A DNA stretch of 64,000 nucleotides from Pochonia chlamydosporia 170 (taxonomy: Eukaryota; Ascomycota; Sordariomycetes; Hypocreales; Clavicipitaceae). Within the stretch, counting starts at the first letter, position 1; each line of letters begins with the position of its first letter. A program made the position numbers and the translations under genes. The notes below the pieces were generated by a model. It was not told the origin of the DNA. It made no database searches and saw nothing but the letters and a program-made list of their open reading frames with translations. The stretch covers positions 62,001-126,000 of the forward strand of contig NC_035792.1 of assembly GCF_001653235.2 (NCBI RefSeq), written 5' to 3'. Shown in pieces: positions 45,769 to 56,895 of this stretch.

Positions 45769-46976
45769 TCGGAGAGGGGAGGAATGGTCGGCATGGGGGG
45801 TTGCGTGGAGTATGTGACGGCAAAGGGCAAGAGAGATGTGTTGGTCCAGTTCTCAGTCACGCTGGGGCCGCGTGAGGATATAAACCCGTATATAGCCGAG
45901 CTAGAGGCAATGGCATGGGCATTTCGATATGTGCCGGTAAAGCTGCCGCACAGGAACGTGGTTATCGTTAGCAGCAATAGGGCAGCCGTTCAAGTGGTAG
46001 GACACCCTCGACAGCAATCCGGACAACGGGCAGTCCAAGAGGTGTACAGGCAAGCGAGGCTGCCGCATCTGCGAGATGTGCCGGTGTCCGTGCTGTGGGT
46101 GCCGGCAGGGCATAAGGGCTTCCGGCCGGGTGCGGCGGCCAAGACAGCGGCCCGCGAGGCTACAAAGGACGGGTGCGTTCGGGAAAAAGCAAGCTATCAA
46201 GCACGATCTACGAGAACCAGGCTGCTACTCAACCAACAGCAACAGCAGCGGCAAAGGATACCCATGGGGTAGGACGGTACTCGCAACGTATAGACACAGC
46301 GCTTCCAGGCCAGCACACGCGGACCATCTATGACGCTCTAAATGCCAAGGAGTCCAGGATACTAATACAGCTACGAACAGGAAAGTGCCGGCTTCAATAG
46401 ATACCTGCACAGCATTAGGGCTGTGGGAACAGATCAATGCAGCTGCGGCCAAGCGGCAGAGACAGTCGAGCATTTCCTCTTTCGGTGCAGACGGTGGAAT
46501 TCGGAAAGGGAAGGCTTAATACGATATAAGCGGACCAAGATGGGCAACTTGTCTTTCTTCCTGGGAGGCAAGTCTGGATCGGATGGCGAGGGATGGAACC
46601 CCGACATGGCGGCTGTCCGAAGGACGATTAAATTTGCAACGGCAACGGGAAGGCTAGAGGCAGACAGGTGACAGGAACAGGCAAACCTGCGATAAATTGG
46701 ACTAGTGGACTGGTATCAACGCGTAACATCCGAGCCGCGCAACCTCAAACTGACCAAGCCGAGCTCCAGCTCCGAAGATGGGATGCTGGGCACTCCGGGG
46801 GAATGACCTCAGAGCAGGACTGCCAGTTGATGAAATGAGGTTGCGGGTGCCAAGGAAAGAAATCATTGTCGGGCTTTAGGAGTACAGCTTACAGGGTAGA
46901 TTGAGCAAGTAGCGCAACGTTATGGCCCTTTAGGGACAATCCCTCCGGGCGTAAATAAATTACATTACATTACATT
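45769..46976 (+). pseudogene. LINE RNase H and 3' end (plus copy)
   Basis: Begins inside the RNase H domain of a Tad-like LINE ([31 protein letters not shown]), continues through TRTIYDALNAKESRILIQLRTGKCR to CGQAAETVEHFLFRCRRW, and ends in ATTAC pentamers at 46955-46976. Frameshifts near 46260 and 46395 break the frame. The 5' part, including reverse transcriptase, is missing. Confidence 0.78.
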
Positions 46977-47571
46977 GCCCTACGCATACGGTGGGCGATA
47001 GGGAGCACTGTTGCAAAACCCCCCGGTTGTTTCGTTTTAGGTTTAGGGTCTTACGTCCCTAGTCATCTGGGTACTTCGGGTCGCCATCAAACATGTACCG
47101 CGGACTAGCAGCGGGCTCGCGCGGCCTGCTGCCAGTCTAATCGATCAATTGAGGTTACTCGGTACGTCAACTGTAAAATGGCGAACCATTTGCCGCTAGA
47201 CAGATGATTTTCAGCGCCATATCGCGAATTCGTTTCTCAACAATTCTCAATTGATCTTTCTATATAAAGTCAATACAAGAATTTCGGTTGCTATAGTCGC
47301 GATTTGAATGCACAATAGTGAAGGACGAGCTGGCGACAACGTTCATCTCGCGATGAGGATCACGATGGGCGGACGGAGAATCACCGCACCAACCCCGCTT
47401 CTGATCAGCAGCGGACAAGCGCAGCAACCTCCTGTTTAAACCGGTCTAGCGACATCATCCACCGTAAAGGAAGGACGATGTTGTTTTGTTCTCCTTAATT
47501 AAAAAGCTCGGTCTGAAACAGGATTCCTCTCCTCGTCTCCTTCAACTTGCTCTCATCTCTCGTCAAGCCAA

Positions 47572-49060
47572 ATGGATCCCTCAAAGATCCCCTCCGGGCA
47601 TATCTATTGCATCCAAGACGGAAAGAAGCACTATGACCTCTTCACCACCATATATATAAGCGCCAACTATTGTGGCCGTTGCGGCTTGGCCAACCCCTTT
47701 CGGACCCAGCAACGAGCCAGGTCTAAAACTCCAGCACTTCCTGGCCCATATGATGAGGTGGTAGAAGTCGAGGACTCTCCGCCACGGCCAGTCAGCCCAG
47801 CAAGTCTGCTGCTGCGTGACGGACCAAAACCAGTGTCATCGATGAGCATCAGACGCGCCGCTCAACTCCTCCCCAACAAGATTTTCTCAGCTGATACGGT
47901 GAACACGCGGGCAGTTATAGCTCCCTCTCAGTCGTCAAGCAATCCCCATTTTATGTCTGTCGCATCCGCGGCCAGCCGAGCTATTCAAAGTTCTAAAGGA
48001 AGCACCAGAAAACCTATGAGGCAGCGAACTGGCTATCAATGGGTCCATGTACGTCTCCTGCTAGTGAGTTTGGAGACAAGATACTTCAATGGGCTTGCAG
48101 TCGAGATCCCAGAGACCGTGTTGCCTCTGAAGGACACCGTGATCAAGTTTTCCTCGGCAGATTTACTGACGTGGCCTTCGTTCACCGCAATTTTGTTCGA
48201 CCATCTCCGTCCGCTCCCGCCTGCGATCGATCTCACTAACAGAGATCTCTGGAGCTTATCGTACGCTTCTAGTTTCTCTTGCAAGAAGATCGTTACCGTC
48301 TCCAATACCGATAAGTACGCTACGCCGTCAAGCATGCTCGCATCCGGGCACTTTGGAAACAACCAGGCAGGGCAATTGAAGGTATTGGTGGTTCTGACAT
48401 CCACGTTTGTTGTTGATAAACAGGAGCCAGTCACACCGCTGAGGCCAGATGAATATTCGACGCCGGTCAAAGAAGAAAAGAAACGGAAGATCAAGCAAGA
48501 GGATACGAGCCCTGCCACCGGACACAAGAAGCGCGTCAAAAAGGAAAGACAGATGACGGAAGAGGATGGCGCTAGGAACATGGATCAGGCCAAGCAAGAG
48601 ATACCCGTCTAGTTGAAGCAAGAAGAACCTGTTCCGACCCCCTCCAGCCAGAGCCCAACAGACGATGAGCGTGAAGATGTTTTTGACGAAATCGTTGTCC
48701 GTGAAGATGTGGTAGACCTCAGCGAAGTGGAAGATCCTCTTCATGATCTAGTGTTTCGCAGCATCCCTGGCGATAAGGGGCGTGAAGGCATGGTAGACGA
48801 CGAAAATGAAGTGGACGAAGAAGACGGTGAAGAAGTTTTGGGCCCGGAGTTTGTAAGAGACCAAATCACCCCATTACACAGTCTAGTGCTGACAAGAATA
48901 ACAGGTAAGCCGAGAGTCCGTTGCTCAAAACTTTGGGAGCGATCAAGCCCCACCCTCTACCACCGATATTGCAGGAGTACTTCCACCAGCACATTCCACA
49001 CGCTTCAAAGGGACTAAGATTCCTGTAACATTTGCTGTCCGACATAACAGGAAGGATTGA
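47572..49060 (+). CDS. unrecognised protein of the 5.2-kb transposon
   Basis: Exon 1 47572-48904 and exon 2 48975-49060, with a 70-bp intron (GTAAGC donor, TTGCAG acceptor); phases fit. I do not recognise the family. The N-terminus has a CGRCG motif; the middle (residues about 160-290) is a compact hydrophobic domain with PETVLPLKDTVIKFSSADL and DLWSLSYASSFSCKKIV; the C-terminal third is Lys/Glu-rich with KKRVKKERQ. An in-frame TAG at 48610-48612 interrupts before LKQEEPVPTP, yet the acidic sequence beyond it and the spliced last exon (ending FAVRHNRKD) look like the same protein, so this copy may carry a nonsense codon. The stop codon abuts that of the transposase gene: the two genes are convergent with no spacer. 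Confidence 0.6.
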
Positions 49061-50851
49061 CTACTCGGGTTCCTCATCAGAAATCTCGCCATCCTCGTCA
49101 TCACTGATTCCTTCTATGTCGTTCCCTTCTTCATCCTCATATCCTAGTTCAACAAGTGGCTGTTCTGTTGGTTCCGTATCACCAAGCTCATAGTGGAAGG
49201 CCTGATTTGCTTGCTCGTATAATGCTTCCTATATGTAATCAGATTCGCCAACTCGCACGGAAACGGTGAGGCTCACATATTCAGCGATGCCACCTGTTGG
49301 CGCCTTGCGATATGCCAATAGAGGCTGCCGGCCACTCTCGATGTGTTGAATGATCCTGTCTCGAAGGCCTAGGTAGAAACGCTTGAACGGCCGCAATTTG
49401 TCAGGCTCATGGTGAGTTCCAAGGGCAACGTGGTTGTAGCCCATTTCGACAAGGACTTGGCGGCACCAATCTTTTGTCTCTGGCTCTAAGCAAGTATTAA
49501 CATCGATGTCAGCCAATGGCCGCTCTAATTCAGCCAGAACTGAGTGGTCAATGGGGATACCCCAGTTGCACGCCTTGTCGGGATCTGGGTAATGGTAGTT
49601 CATCCAGGGCTGGCCGTGAACCACGTGGGGACGATTCTTCTGAAGGCGGATTCGATGAAGATTCCACGCCTCCACAAAGTCGAACAGTTCTTGGCGTAAT
49701 ATATCTTCATATACTGCGTAGATGGCAATCTGATCCTCCAACATATCGCCATCGAAGTCACCGTCTCTGGCGAGCTCCCCAAAGTAGTCAACCCACTGCC
49801 GGGAGGAGATGTGCAGCATACTCTCCCACCATTTCTCTATTTTCACGTTCTTGGTGCTTGGTGCAGCCTTGTAAGAATCCTTTAGGCGCTTTCCTTGCTG
49901 AAGGACCCGCCCATTCCACTCCACTCGTCCATCTGCCGCCAAAGCAAAGTTCCAATGGGCCGCTGCGACCAGTGGCGTTTCGCTGCCTCTATCTGCCTGC
50001 AGATACCATGGCCGAATCCCGTAGGCGCCACAGGCGGCCAAATATTGTTTTAAAACGCTCAAGGCGGTCGTTGCGGAGTGGCCGACATAGAACCAGATAA
50101 TGTTGCGGGAGTAAGCATCGATCGCGGCATAGATCTCGAAACCATACGCTTTGAGTTTGTCATGGCCGTCAATACACCACTGGTAGTTCGGTCCCGGCAC
50201 AAGAAACTGTCCCTTCTTTCTGCGGAACATTCTTTTCCGCATCTCGATCTCATTCGGGAACATAATTTTGTACATCGCAAAGAGAGGGTCTCTAGGCACC
50301 CAGAGCTGCTTTTGCTGACGAAGATAAGGCTGAAGGAGACTTTTTCCATATCCGGAAATGGCATTAGAACGTCGTGTCATTTCGATAATGACCTGCTCTG
50401 TCTTTTCCAGCAGCGCAAGGCGCTCTTCATCGCTCTTGATTCTGCGTACCCAGCGGCGGTCCGGGTGCAGCCTGATGCGCTTCAGACCTCGTTTCGTGAT
50501 CGGCCAACCCTGCTTCTGTAAAACGCTCAGTGTTTGTTTCTCGGTAAGCCCAACGCGAAATATCAGGTCGCGGGTGGTCTCGATCAGTTCTGGGGTTTCT
50601 TTGGTGCGGGTTTGCTGACGCGGGAGATCCCAGCTTGCGATTCGGCGAGAAATTGTGCTGAGATTGGCAGTGACATGATGGTGTCTTCGAAGCTTGTGCT
50701 TGATCCTGCTCCGCGAGACCCCGTTGAGGTAAAGATGGGTGACGTATTCACGGTGTTGATCGATCGCATTGGGTGGGCGCGCCATCACTCGGGAACGCAC
50801 AAGCTCTTTTGATGCCGGTAGGGAAGAAGGACTGATGATGGCCCGTCTCAT
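49061..50851 (-). CDS. integrase-like DDE transposase
   Basis: Exons 50851-49277 and 49228-49061; the 48-bp intron has GTGAGC and TAG ends and codon-boundary phase; product about 580 aa. N-terminus: helix-turn-helix-like region (EYVTHLYLNGVSRSRIKHKL, about residue 35), with TISRRIASWDL. Centre: retroviral-integrase-like core with Asp in WCIDGHDKL (about 226), AAIDAYSRNIIW strand, Asp in QADRGSET (about 285) and Glu in STKNVKIEKWW (about 335), giving a D-D-E set. C-terminus: an Asp/Glu-rich tail in exon 2. Presumed to move the 47001-52197 element. Related integrase-core proteins are known in fungal genomes, but I cannot assign a named superfamily. ATG at 50851 is used; an internal one at MARPPN is also possible. 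Confidence 0.8.
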
Positions 50852-51069
50852 TACAAAATGGTGACCGCACTACCCCGCTTCGGTGGTGCAACTGATCCGC
50901 TGCGGATCAGTTCCAGGGCTATTTGCGGAACTTCGCCCGGACCATAAACAGAATCCACGCTGTTCATCACCCGAATATTTAGTAGAACCTAGATCCTTTC
51001 CAATCTAGTTTCCACCTTCCCTTTCGTACCATCATAGCCGTCAAAAGTCTAGTTATCAACAGCAGAGTC

Positions 51070-51958
51070 ATGCCCACAACAGATTCCGTCGACGTAAGCG
51101 AAGCAGCAACCGCTAGTACGACAGAGGGAGGCTCTCGCAGCAGGAACATCACAATCAAAAGGAAAAGATTATCCCAACCCGACGTCCGCGAATCCCCATC
51201 CAAAATCACTGTACGATCCAGGAGGCCCTCGTGCGAAGCGACGACTGCTAATTTTCCCCCCAAAACAGAAGAAACAGACGAAGAAGGCCCCTCCCCGCGG
51301 CGCAGTTCGTGACTTCCCATGCCGCCCCTGCGTCACCCGCGCCACCAAAGCGCCTGGCCATGAATGTGCCTCTCAGGATAGTACGCTTGGTTGAATCAGG
51401 TCACACCTGCTACGCTGACATGTATGGGATAGATACTGGTGCTGCATGCTGGGACTGCGCAAAGAACGGCCACACATGCAAGCCGGTAAAGCAATCTCTG
51501 CGCTGCCGAGTAATGAGTTACTAACCAGGCTCTCTAGGTTCCCCCTGGAGCTCGTGCTGCTGTACGAGCTTTTTGGGACCTGAACCGACGGCTCAGCGGC
51601 GCAGATGACGATCCGGATGACGCCTGGCGCGTTGTTGCACAGCGCGCAGCACAACAGTTACGAGCCTGGGGTAATGGTGCGGCTTCTCTCGCCACTTCAG
51701 CACAAGTTCCTGCTTTGGCTTCGTTTGCCGAGGTAGCAGAGAAGGGCCTCGAAGAGAGAAAGGTTATAGCGCTGGAGACCATCGCTGAGGCCCTTGCTGA
51801 GGCTGTGAAGCTTTGGATTGTGTGTATGATGAGGCCATCAGGTGTAATTCAACTACTGACACAACCATCAGCAGCTCACTCAGCGGGACGAAGACGAGGA
51901 AGAAGAAGATGATGGTGATGAAAATGAAGATGAAGAAGAAGAGAATGAGGATAATTAA
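51070..51958 (+). CDS. Cys-rich, acidic-tail protein of the 5.2-kb transposon
   Basis: Multi-exon gene whose 5' part is unresolved. Clear parts: a segment with DFPCRPCVTR and HECASQ near 51310-51365; CWDCAKNGHTCKP ending at 51485; intron 51486-51537 (GTAAAG donor, TTACTAAC branch site, TAG acceptor); a helical Ala-rich exon 51538-51819 ending AEAVKLWI; intron 51820-51871 (GTGTGT donor); and a last exon of Asp/Glu repeats to TAA at 51956-51958. The paired Cys motifs suggest a small zinc-binding domain; function unknown. The upstream exon starting MPTTDSVDVSE at 51070 is tentative, because joining it needs an intron I could not place and one frame change near 51370 remains unexplained in both copies. 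Confidence 0.55.
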
Positions 51959-52197
51959 GCATTAGCTATGTCAAACCAAACCACCACATTCATGTGTCAA
52001 GTCGCTGAGTGAAATGAAATGAACCCTGCTGGTCCGCCGCGGACCCGCTGATATGACAACGCCCTTTCGTGAAAGCCGAAAAACTAAGAAACGAACGCTG
52101 AAGTACATCGAGCAATGTACTGTGGGCCAAGCATTGGGCCAGCTAACCGAATTTGGCACGCTCGTCGGGGCTTTTGGGGTTTTGCAACAGTGACCCC

Positions 52198-52577
52198 TAT
52201 AGCCTGCCATAGGTGCGTACAAATAGAGACCATCCTAATAAACTCCAATCAAGCCCCTTGCAGTCAGCGTGCTATCATGATGCCGAGCGCGATGCCCGGG
52301 CTGAGGGCGGCCGCAGCCCGGCGGCCCAAGCAGTTCGTGGGTATTTGCACTACTACGTGGACAACCTGGCCTGGAAAGTAGATACGCCGTCCAATCAAAT
52401 GGAACCAATACCAAGGAGAATCAAACAAGACAGAGCAGTAGATAGCTTTTTGAGAGCAGTCTTTCATCTTATGAGGCAGCGTGAGACAAAATCTCACCAT
52501 GAACTGACTCCTTTGTCGACGGTAGCATATTTAACACCACACAAAATGAGCGAGCCCTTGAGTTGGTGTACCGTTCC
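52198..52577. other. no supported gene
   Basis: Short open frames only. GTGCGTACAAATAGAGA at about 52211 weakly recalls the MULE1 terminus but is too short to call. Confidence 0.4.
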
Positions 52578-53050
52578 CTAAGCGGAGTTGAGAGCGCCAT
52601 TCGCCCTCTGCGCTGCCGCCTTCCTCTGCGACACACTCCTTACCTCCACTGCACTCTCACTACTAGCGTCATCGTCGGCCAGTCTAGCCGCGAGCGAATA
52701 TCCATCTGCATTCGGATAGTCCCCAGCCGCGATGTCGCGCTTGTCTGGGGCGAGAGCTGGGTCAGCCCGATGCGCTGCCAGAGCGCTGCCGACATTGGCT
52801 CCGTTGCCGAAGGCAGCATCTTTGTTCCCATTGTTGACTCCATTGGGCCGACGAATTCCCAGGGCCTTGACGGTATTTAACAAGCCAGGCACAGCTGTGG
52901 TTGCGTTAACGTTTGGCATAATGGCGAAGTCTGTTCAGGTATGGGCTTACAGCCATATTCCTGCCGGTCCTCCAATTCATTGCCTGGAAATGCAGATATG
53001 AGCTGCACTGAAACGGCCATGGCACAGGCGAGTATTTCAGAAACCTTCAT
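52578..53050 (-). CDS. small predicted secreted protein, 138 aa
   Basis: Exons 53050-52951 and 52894-52578 (minus), with a 56-bp intron having GTAAGC donor and ACAG acceptor; phases fit. Exon 1 encodes a typical signal peptide (MKVSEILACAMAVSVQLISA) followed by FPGNELEDRQEYG. Exon 2 gives a Gly/Asn/Ala-rich, low-hydrophobicity mature region (GVNNGNKDAAFGNGANVGS, then ADDDASSESAVEVRS) with no cysteine. A TATA-like motif lies 24-35 bp upstream of the ATG. I do not recognise the family. Small size, secretion and a repeat-rich setting fit an effector-type or wall-associated protein, but function is inference. If unspliced, exon 1 would read into a short Cys-containing peptide and stop, so the splice matters. 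Confidence 0.6.
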
Positions 53051-53073
53051 CTTGAATAACTGTACTTAACAAT

Positions 53074-53085
53074 AGGATTATATAT
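53074..53085 (-). promoter_or_regulatory. TATA-like box of the 53050-52578 gene
   Basis: CATATATAATCC on the minus strand, 24-35 bp upstream of the start codon. A plausible core promoter by sequence and position only. Confidence 0.35.
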
Positions 53086-54700
53086 GAAAATAAACTTGTT
53101 GTGACCAGTACTAACAAGTCAAAGGCAAATGGGTACTTGTAGAGAGCCTGGCTCTTCAGACAACGAGATGATGCAGCAAAGTGATGATAACAGAAATCGA
53201 GGATAAATGGCACCCTGTCGCAAACTGAGTCTAAATGAGAACAAACATAAGAAGAAAGCCAGGGAAGGAAATGAGGGTAAGTTGTCTGCTGATTTCAAAT
53301 CGAAGAATGCGTAGCTGTGTCCTGTTTATATACTTCGGAGGCCCCGTCACATTATTATCAGCATCACCGCTCTGCTACACAAGCTATCAACTATTTCGTG
53401 TGCAGCACGCAACTCTCTCATTACCTCGGGACGTAGCGCCATGTTTGGGGTACACTTTTGCCATTCCGGAGTGGACCACAGCTGGGGCACTGTCAGCAGA
53501 CCTTGCACAGGACCGTACTGTGTCCTTGTTTGCATGAAATGTGACAGACACAAAGATCAGACAATACCCGGACGCACCGCGACAAGGAGCAAGTCAAGAT
53601 AATACGGAAATTGTAAGGTTTGGTTTCTTGGGTATCGATATCCCTGGCAAAACACTCTGTTGGAGTTGCAGATTGGAAAGATTGGGAGATTAGTCTGTTT
53701 CACATTGAGAAACCTCGCCTTGACAAAAGTAAAACAGAATATTAATGCTCCCATTCACTATCCTCGAAGCCAGAAGCCATGGCGATGTGTTTTAGCTTGG
53801 TACAGGCTAAGGGACTTTCAGATGTTATGAAGCCTGCCCATGACCCCACGCGACACCAGACACGACACGCACATACAACTTCATACACGTCGGAGCCCCC
53901 AGATGCTTTATAGAAGTACCGCATGTTCAGTAACTCAACTTATCTGCCGAGGTTCTATTACCCATCACGTCTCATGGTCCATCGGGGACTCAGAAGGCAG
54001 GGGCCGCAGAGTCGGTCGACGACGAGTCAAGGTGCTTCATCCCTCCACACGTTTCCGGCTCACCACCTCCTCATCCAGCCACGAGTTCTCACTCGTCGGG
54101 TGGCCCATCTCAACGCGGAAGAATTGACGCTGGCCGACTTTGGTTCGCATAGTATTACTTTCGGTTCCCTGTGAGATGAAGAGCCGTCCTACCTTCCTTT
54201 GAAGTGCTTTTGTAGTAGAATCATACTTGCCTATTGTACTATGTTATCGTACTATTATGTCTACTATCACACAGACATACACTAATATATATAGTAGCTA
54301 GTAATTAAATGCGCCTACGTAGTGCAGCAGCCTGTAGGGTTTGAGGTGGCTTAATGGGACGGTATCCTTAGATGTGAGGATACGACAGAATGATATTTTA
54401 ACTAGCCTAGTCGGAGGTTTACTTAAGAAACCCTTCCTCTCCATGACAATCATTTTACGCAAGTCGCACACGACCTTGCGCGTGCCCATGTACCGTCACA
54501 AGATGACGGCCATCTGTGGTTGAAAGAATTAAGCCATATACCCGCCAATAGCTAAAACAGCCGCCAAAGCGGATCCAGGAATAGCTGCCTTCGGTTCTAC
54601 GCCTGCTTTCTTTGCGGTTGTTGTCGTAACGGTAGAGGAATTTAGTCATAGAAGCTTCCCTCCCCGTCGCAGCACTCGTAGTACTGGTGTGACAGTTATG
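53086..54700. other. no supported gene
   Basis: Several open frames of 60-100 codons, none with recognisable protein character, splice support or homologous copies in the window. Confidence 0.4.
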
Positions 54701-54780
54701 AGCCTGGTTTAGCGCAGTGGTATGGCAACACTACCTGCGCCTCCACTTCGACAACCCCTCTAGTTCAAATCCCACAAAAA
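54701..54780 (+). ncRNA. tRNA-like Pol III unit (SINE head or decayed tRNA)
   Basis: TAGCGCAGTGG at 54710-54720 matches an internal A box, and AGTTCAAATCC at 54762-54772 matches a B box (GGTTCRANTCC) at 10 of 11 positions, about 50 bp apart as in tRNA genes. A full cloverleaf with a clean anticodon stem could not be folded by eye, so a tRNA-derived SINE or tRNA pseudogene is more likely than a working tRNA. Confidence 0.45.
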
Positions 54781-56001
54781 CACACGAGTTCCTGTTAGCC
54801 TGTAGCGGCTACAGGGAGCTTTCAGCGACAGCCTACAGCTCTAACAGCTAGGCAACGGCCACCACGGCAGATTTTCAGGGCTTTTCAGCCGTGTCTAAAG
54901 AACAACCCGACCACTAGTATGACCCTCGCAATCAGCAGGTCTACTTACATCAACTATTTCAGCTTGCATTGCACTGGAATTACAACGCAACCTGGGGGGT
55001 GTGTCAGACAATATAAGTGGGACTAATTGCTCCGCAAGGAGAGCGTAGTTTTTGTGTGACAGACCGTCATAAAAAAAGTCCAGTCGTCAGCCCAACTTAA
55101 AACAGCACGACTCGATGCCAAGCTTCATAGCCACGCTAGCATTCACCAGCTCGGCAACTTCCCGATTGGTCCCCTGCGACCTGCCAACAATGGAGATCTG
55201 TGGAAGATTGTCGAGAGATCCTTTGCACATCAGCCTCCCTCGCCTCAAGCATATCCATGCGAGTCAAGCAAAGCGACGTTGTTTCGACAATCAGAAACGG
55301 TAGTCGAGTGGTGCAGCTTCAACATTGCCACTACCAAAGGCCTCATTTTGAAACCAACACTTACCAATTTACGCGCTCAAAGCGTTGCTATGCGGGTCAT
55401 CAACGATCAAAGTGAGTTGGCTTCTTGACAGGAACGGGTTCCCGTTTCATCATATTTGGCTCTATTTCACCCCTTGCAGTCCACCATGCAATAAATGTGG
55501 GCGAAGTTTATCGTTTGGAAGTTGTACGGATGTTGGCTGTGCTGATTAATGCTGCTTGGTTTGTCTCGTGAATTGGTGATTAGGATGGGGCTGTTGTGTG
55601 ACCGATGAGTTCGTGATTTGTGGATACGTTTCGCACGCATGCAACTACTATAAGCATCATCAGGTCTGTTGGATGACTCTCGTGAGATTATAAGCCGTGA
55701 CTACTCCTTTGGTTTAAGGGAATTATGCAAAGGGTCATATTATCCTCTATGTAACGCTGTCTTGGTGTCTATAATGACATCTTCTCTCCCATTTATGCAA
55801 ACGGTCCTATTCCCCGAGTCGTTGTGAAACTTGGTCGCCGTTTCATCCAGTCATGGTTCACTCATCACCAGCTTGTTAATCCCTTCATTCTGTCAAAACC
55901 ACCTGGTCTAATCCATTGCAAAACCAGGCACCAACCTCCTATGGGTGCATCAACGCTCAATAGGACGCCTTCCATAAGGAAATAAGCCACATGCCACAAC
56001 C
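54781..56001. other. no supported gene
   Basis: Open frames below 75 codons without support. A 62-codon plus-strand frame at 55115 (MPSFIATLAFTSSATS) has a hydrophobic start but no second line of evidence. Confidence 0.4.
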
Positions 56002-56295
56002 TTGACTCAGCGTCACAAGCAGATCGAGTCGATTCTTCCGCTAGAGATCCCTGCCAAGATCAACTTTCTCACTCGAATCAAGTGTCGGATAAAGGTGTTG
56101 ACTTGGGCAGATCTGGGGTTGATCAATAATAACAGTGAAGTGCCGATACACGGCGTAGGCATTGTGTGCCAGGGGCACAAGATTAAACAAAAACTATTCC
56201 GGGAAGGCCAAGATTCGAGTCAAGAGCTGGCTGTGGGTGAGGCGGAGCTGTACAAAGTAGAGTGGAATGAGTCAGATCCAGTAAAAAAAGCATAA
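56002..56295 (+). other. hypothetical 97-codon open frame
   Basis: A continuous frame with ordinary amino-acid composition (KQIESILPLEIPAKINFLTR, then VPIHGVGIVCQGHKIKQK) that looks more protein-like than its neighbours. It starts at a TTG rather than an ATG, so it would have to be part of a spliced or decayed gene. Unrecognised. Confidence 0.25.
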
Positions 56296-56431
56296 TCAAC
56301 GGCCGACCAAATATCAAGATCTCCTGGCTGTCAAGCCCTACAGCTTGGGACACGCTTGAAGATCAACATTAAATGGCGCTGTTTCAATTTTCCCAAAGAT
56401 GAAGGTTTCGGCGGGGTCGCGCTGTTCGCGC

Positions 56432-56438
56432 TATAAAG
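56432..56438 (+). promoter_or_regulatory. TATA-like motif
   Basis: CTATAAAGAAC occurs about 460 bp before the start codon at 56896. The distance implies a long leader if it belongs to that gene, so assignment is uncertain. Confidence 0.2.
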
Positions 56439-56895
56439 AACTCGGGAAGGTCAAGGAGTGTCTACTTCACTTGTTTTAGATCTCTCGTTTTAGACTTACC
56501 GGCTTGCTTAAACCACGCGGAACGACTCAGCCATCCAAGCAAGGCGAGGCCCGTCATGATACCAAAGTTGTAACGGTTCTAATCATCCAAAACACTCAGA
56601 CAGAAGACGAAATACCCGCAGAGAAATACCCGCAGAGAATTCCCGCTGGGTCAGGTTTACCACGCAGACCCGATATCAAAAGCAGCCATTGACCGCCATG
56701 GAATACAAATAACCTCAGCATCCGGCACATTCTCTCTCAATTCAGCATCAACAATACGTTATCTATCTTAACAACTTCTTCTCTTAAGCTCTAAACATCA
56801 ATCAAGTATAGCTGGTCTATACTCAATCTAAAACAATAACAACAAGCAATTCTACTCTCAACAAAACCCCCCCCCAACAACCCCTAACTTTCACA

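Larger units (their letters stand above)
47001..52197. mobile_element. 5.2-kb three-gene TIR transposon, class uncertain
   Basis: Inverted termini CACTGTTGCAAAACCCC are perfect over 17 bp (47006-47022 and 52176-52192); outward they read GGGAG at left and the inverse of GGGGT at right, each next to a TA dinucleotide (46999-47000 and 52198-52199) that may be the target duplication. It contains a plus-strand gene (47572-49060), a convergent integrase-like transposase (50851-49061) and a plus-strand Cys-rich gene (51070-51958). A second copy at 27569-30440 proves it is a repeated unit. The transposase is not of the Tc1, hAT, MULE, piggyBac or PIF types. Confidence 0.85.

Noticed and set aside
52211..52240. 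MULE1-like terminus at GTGCGTACAAATAGAGA
   Set aside because: Similarity covers under 20 bp and lacks the GACTGTC end; too short to call.
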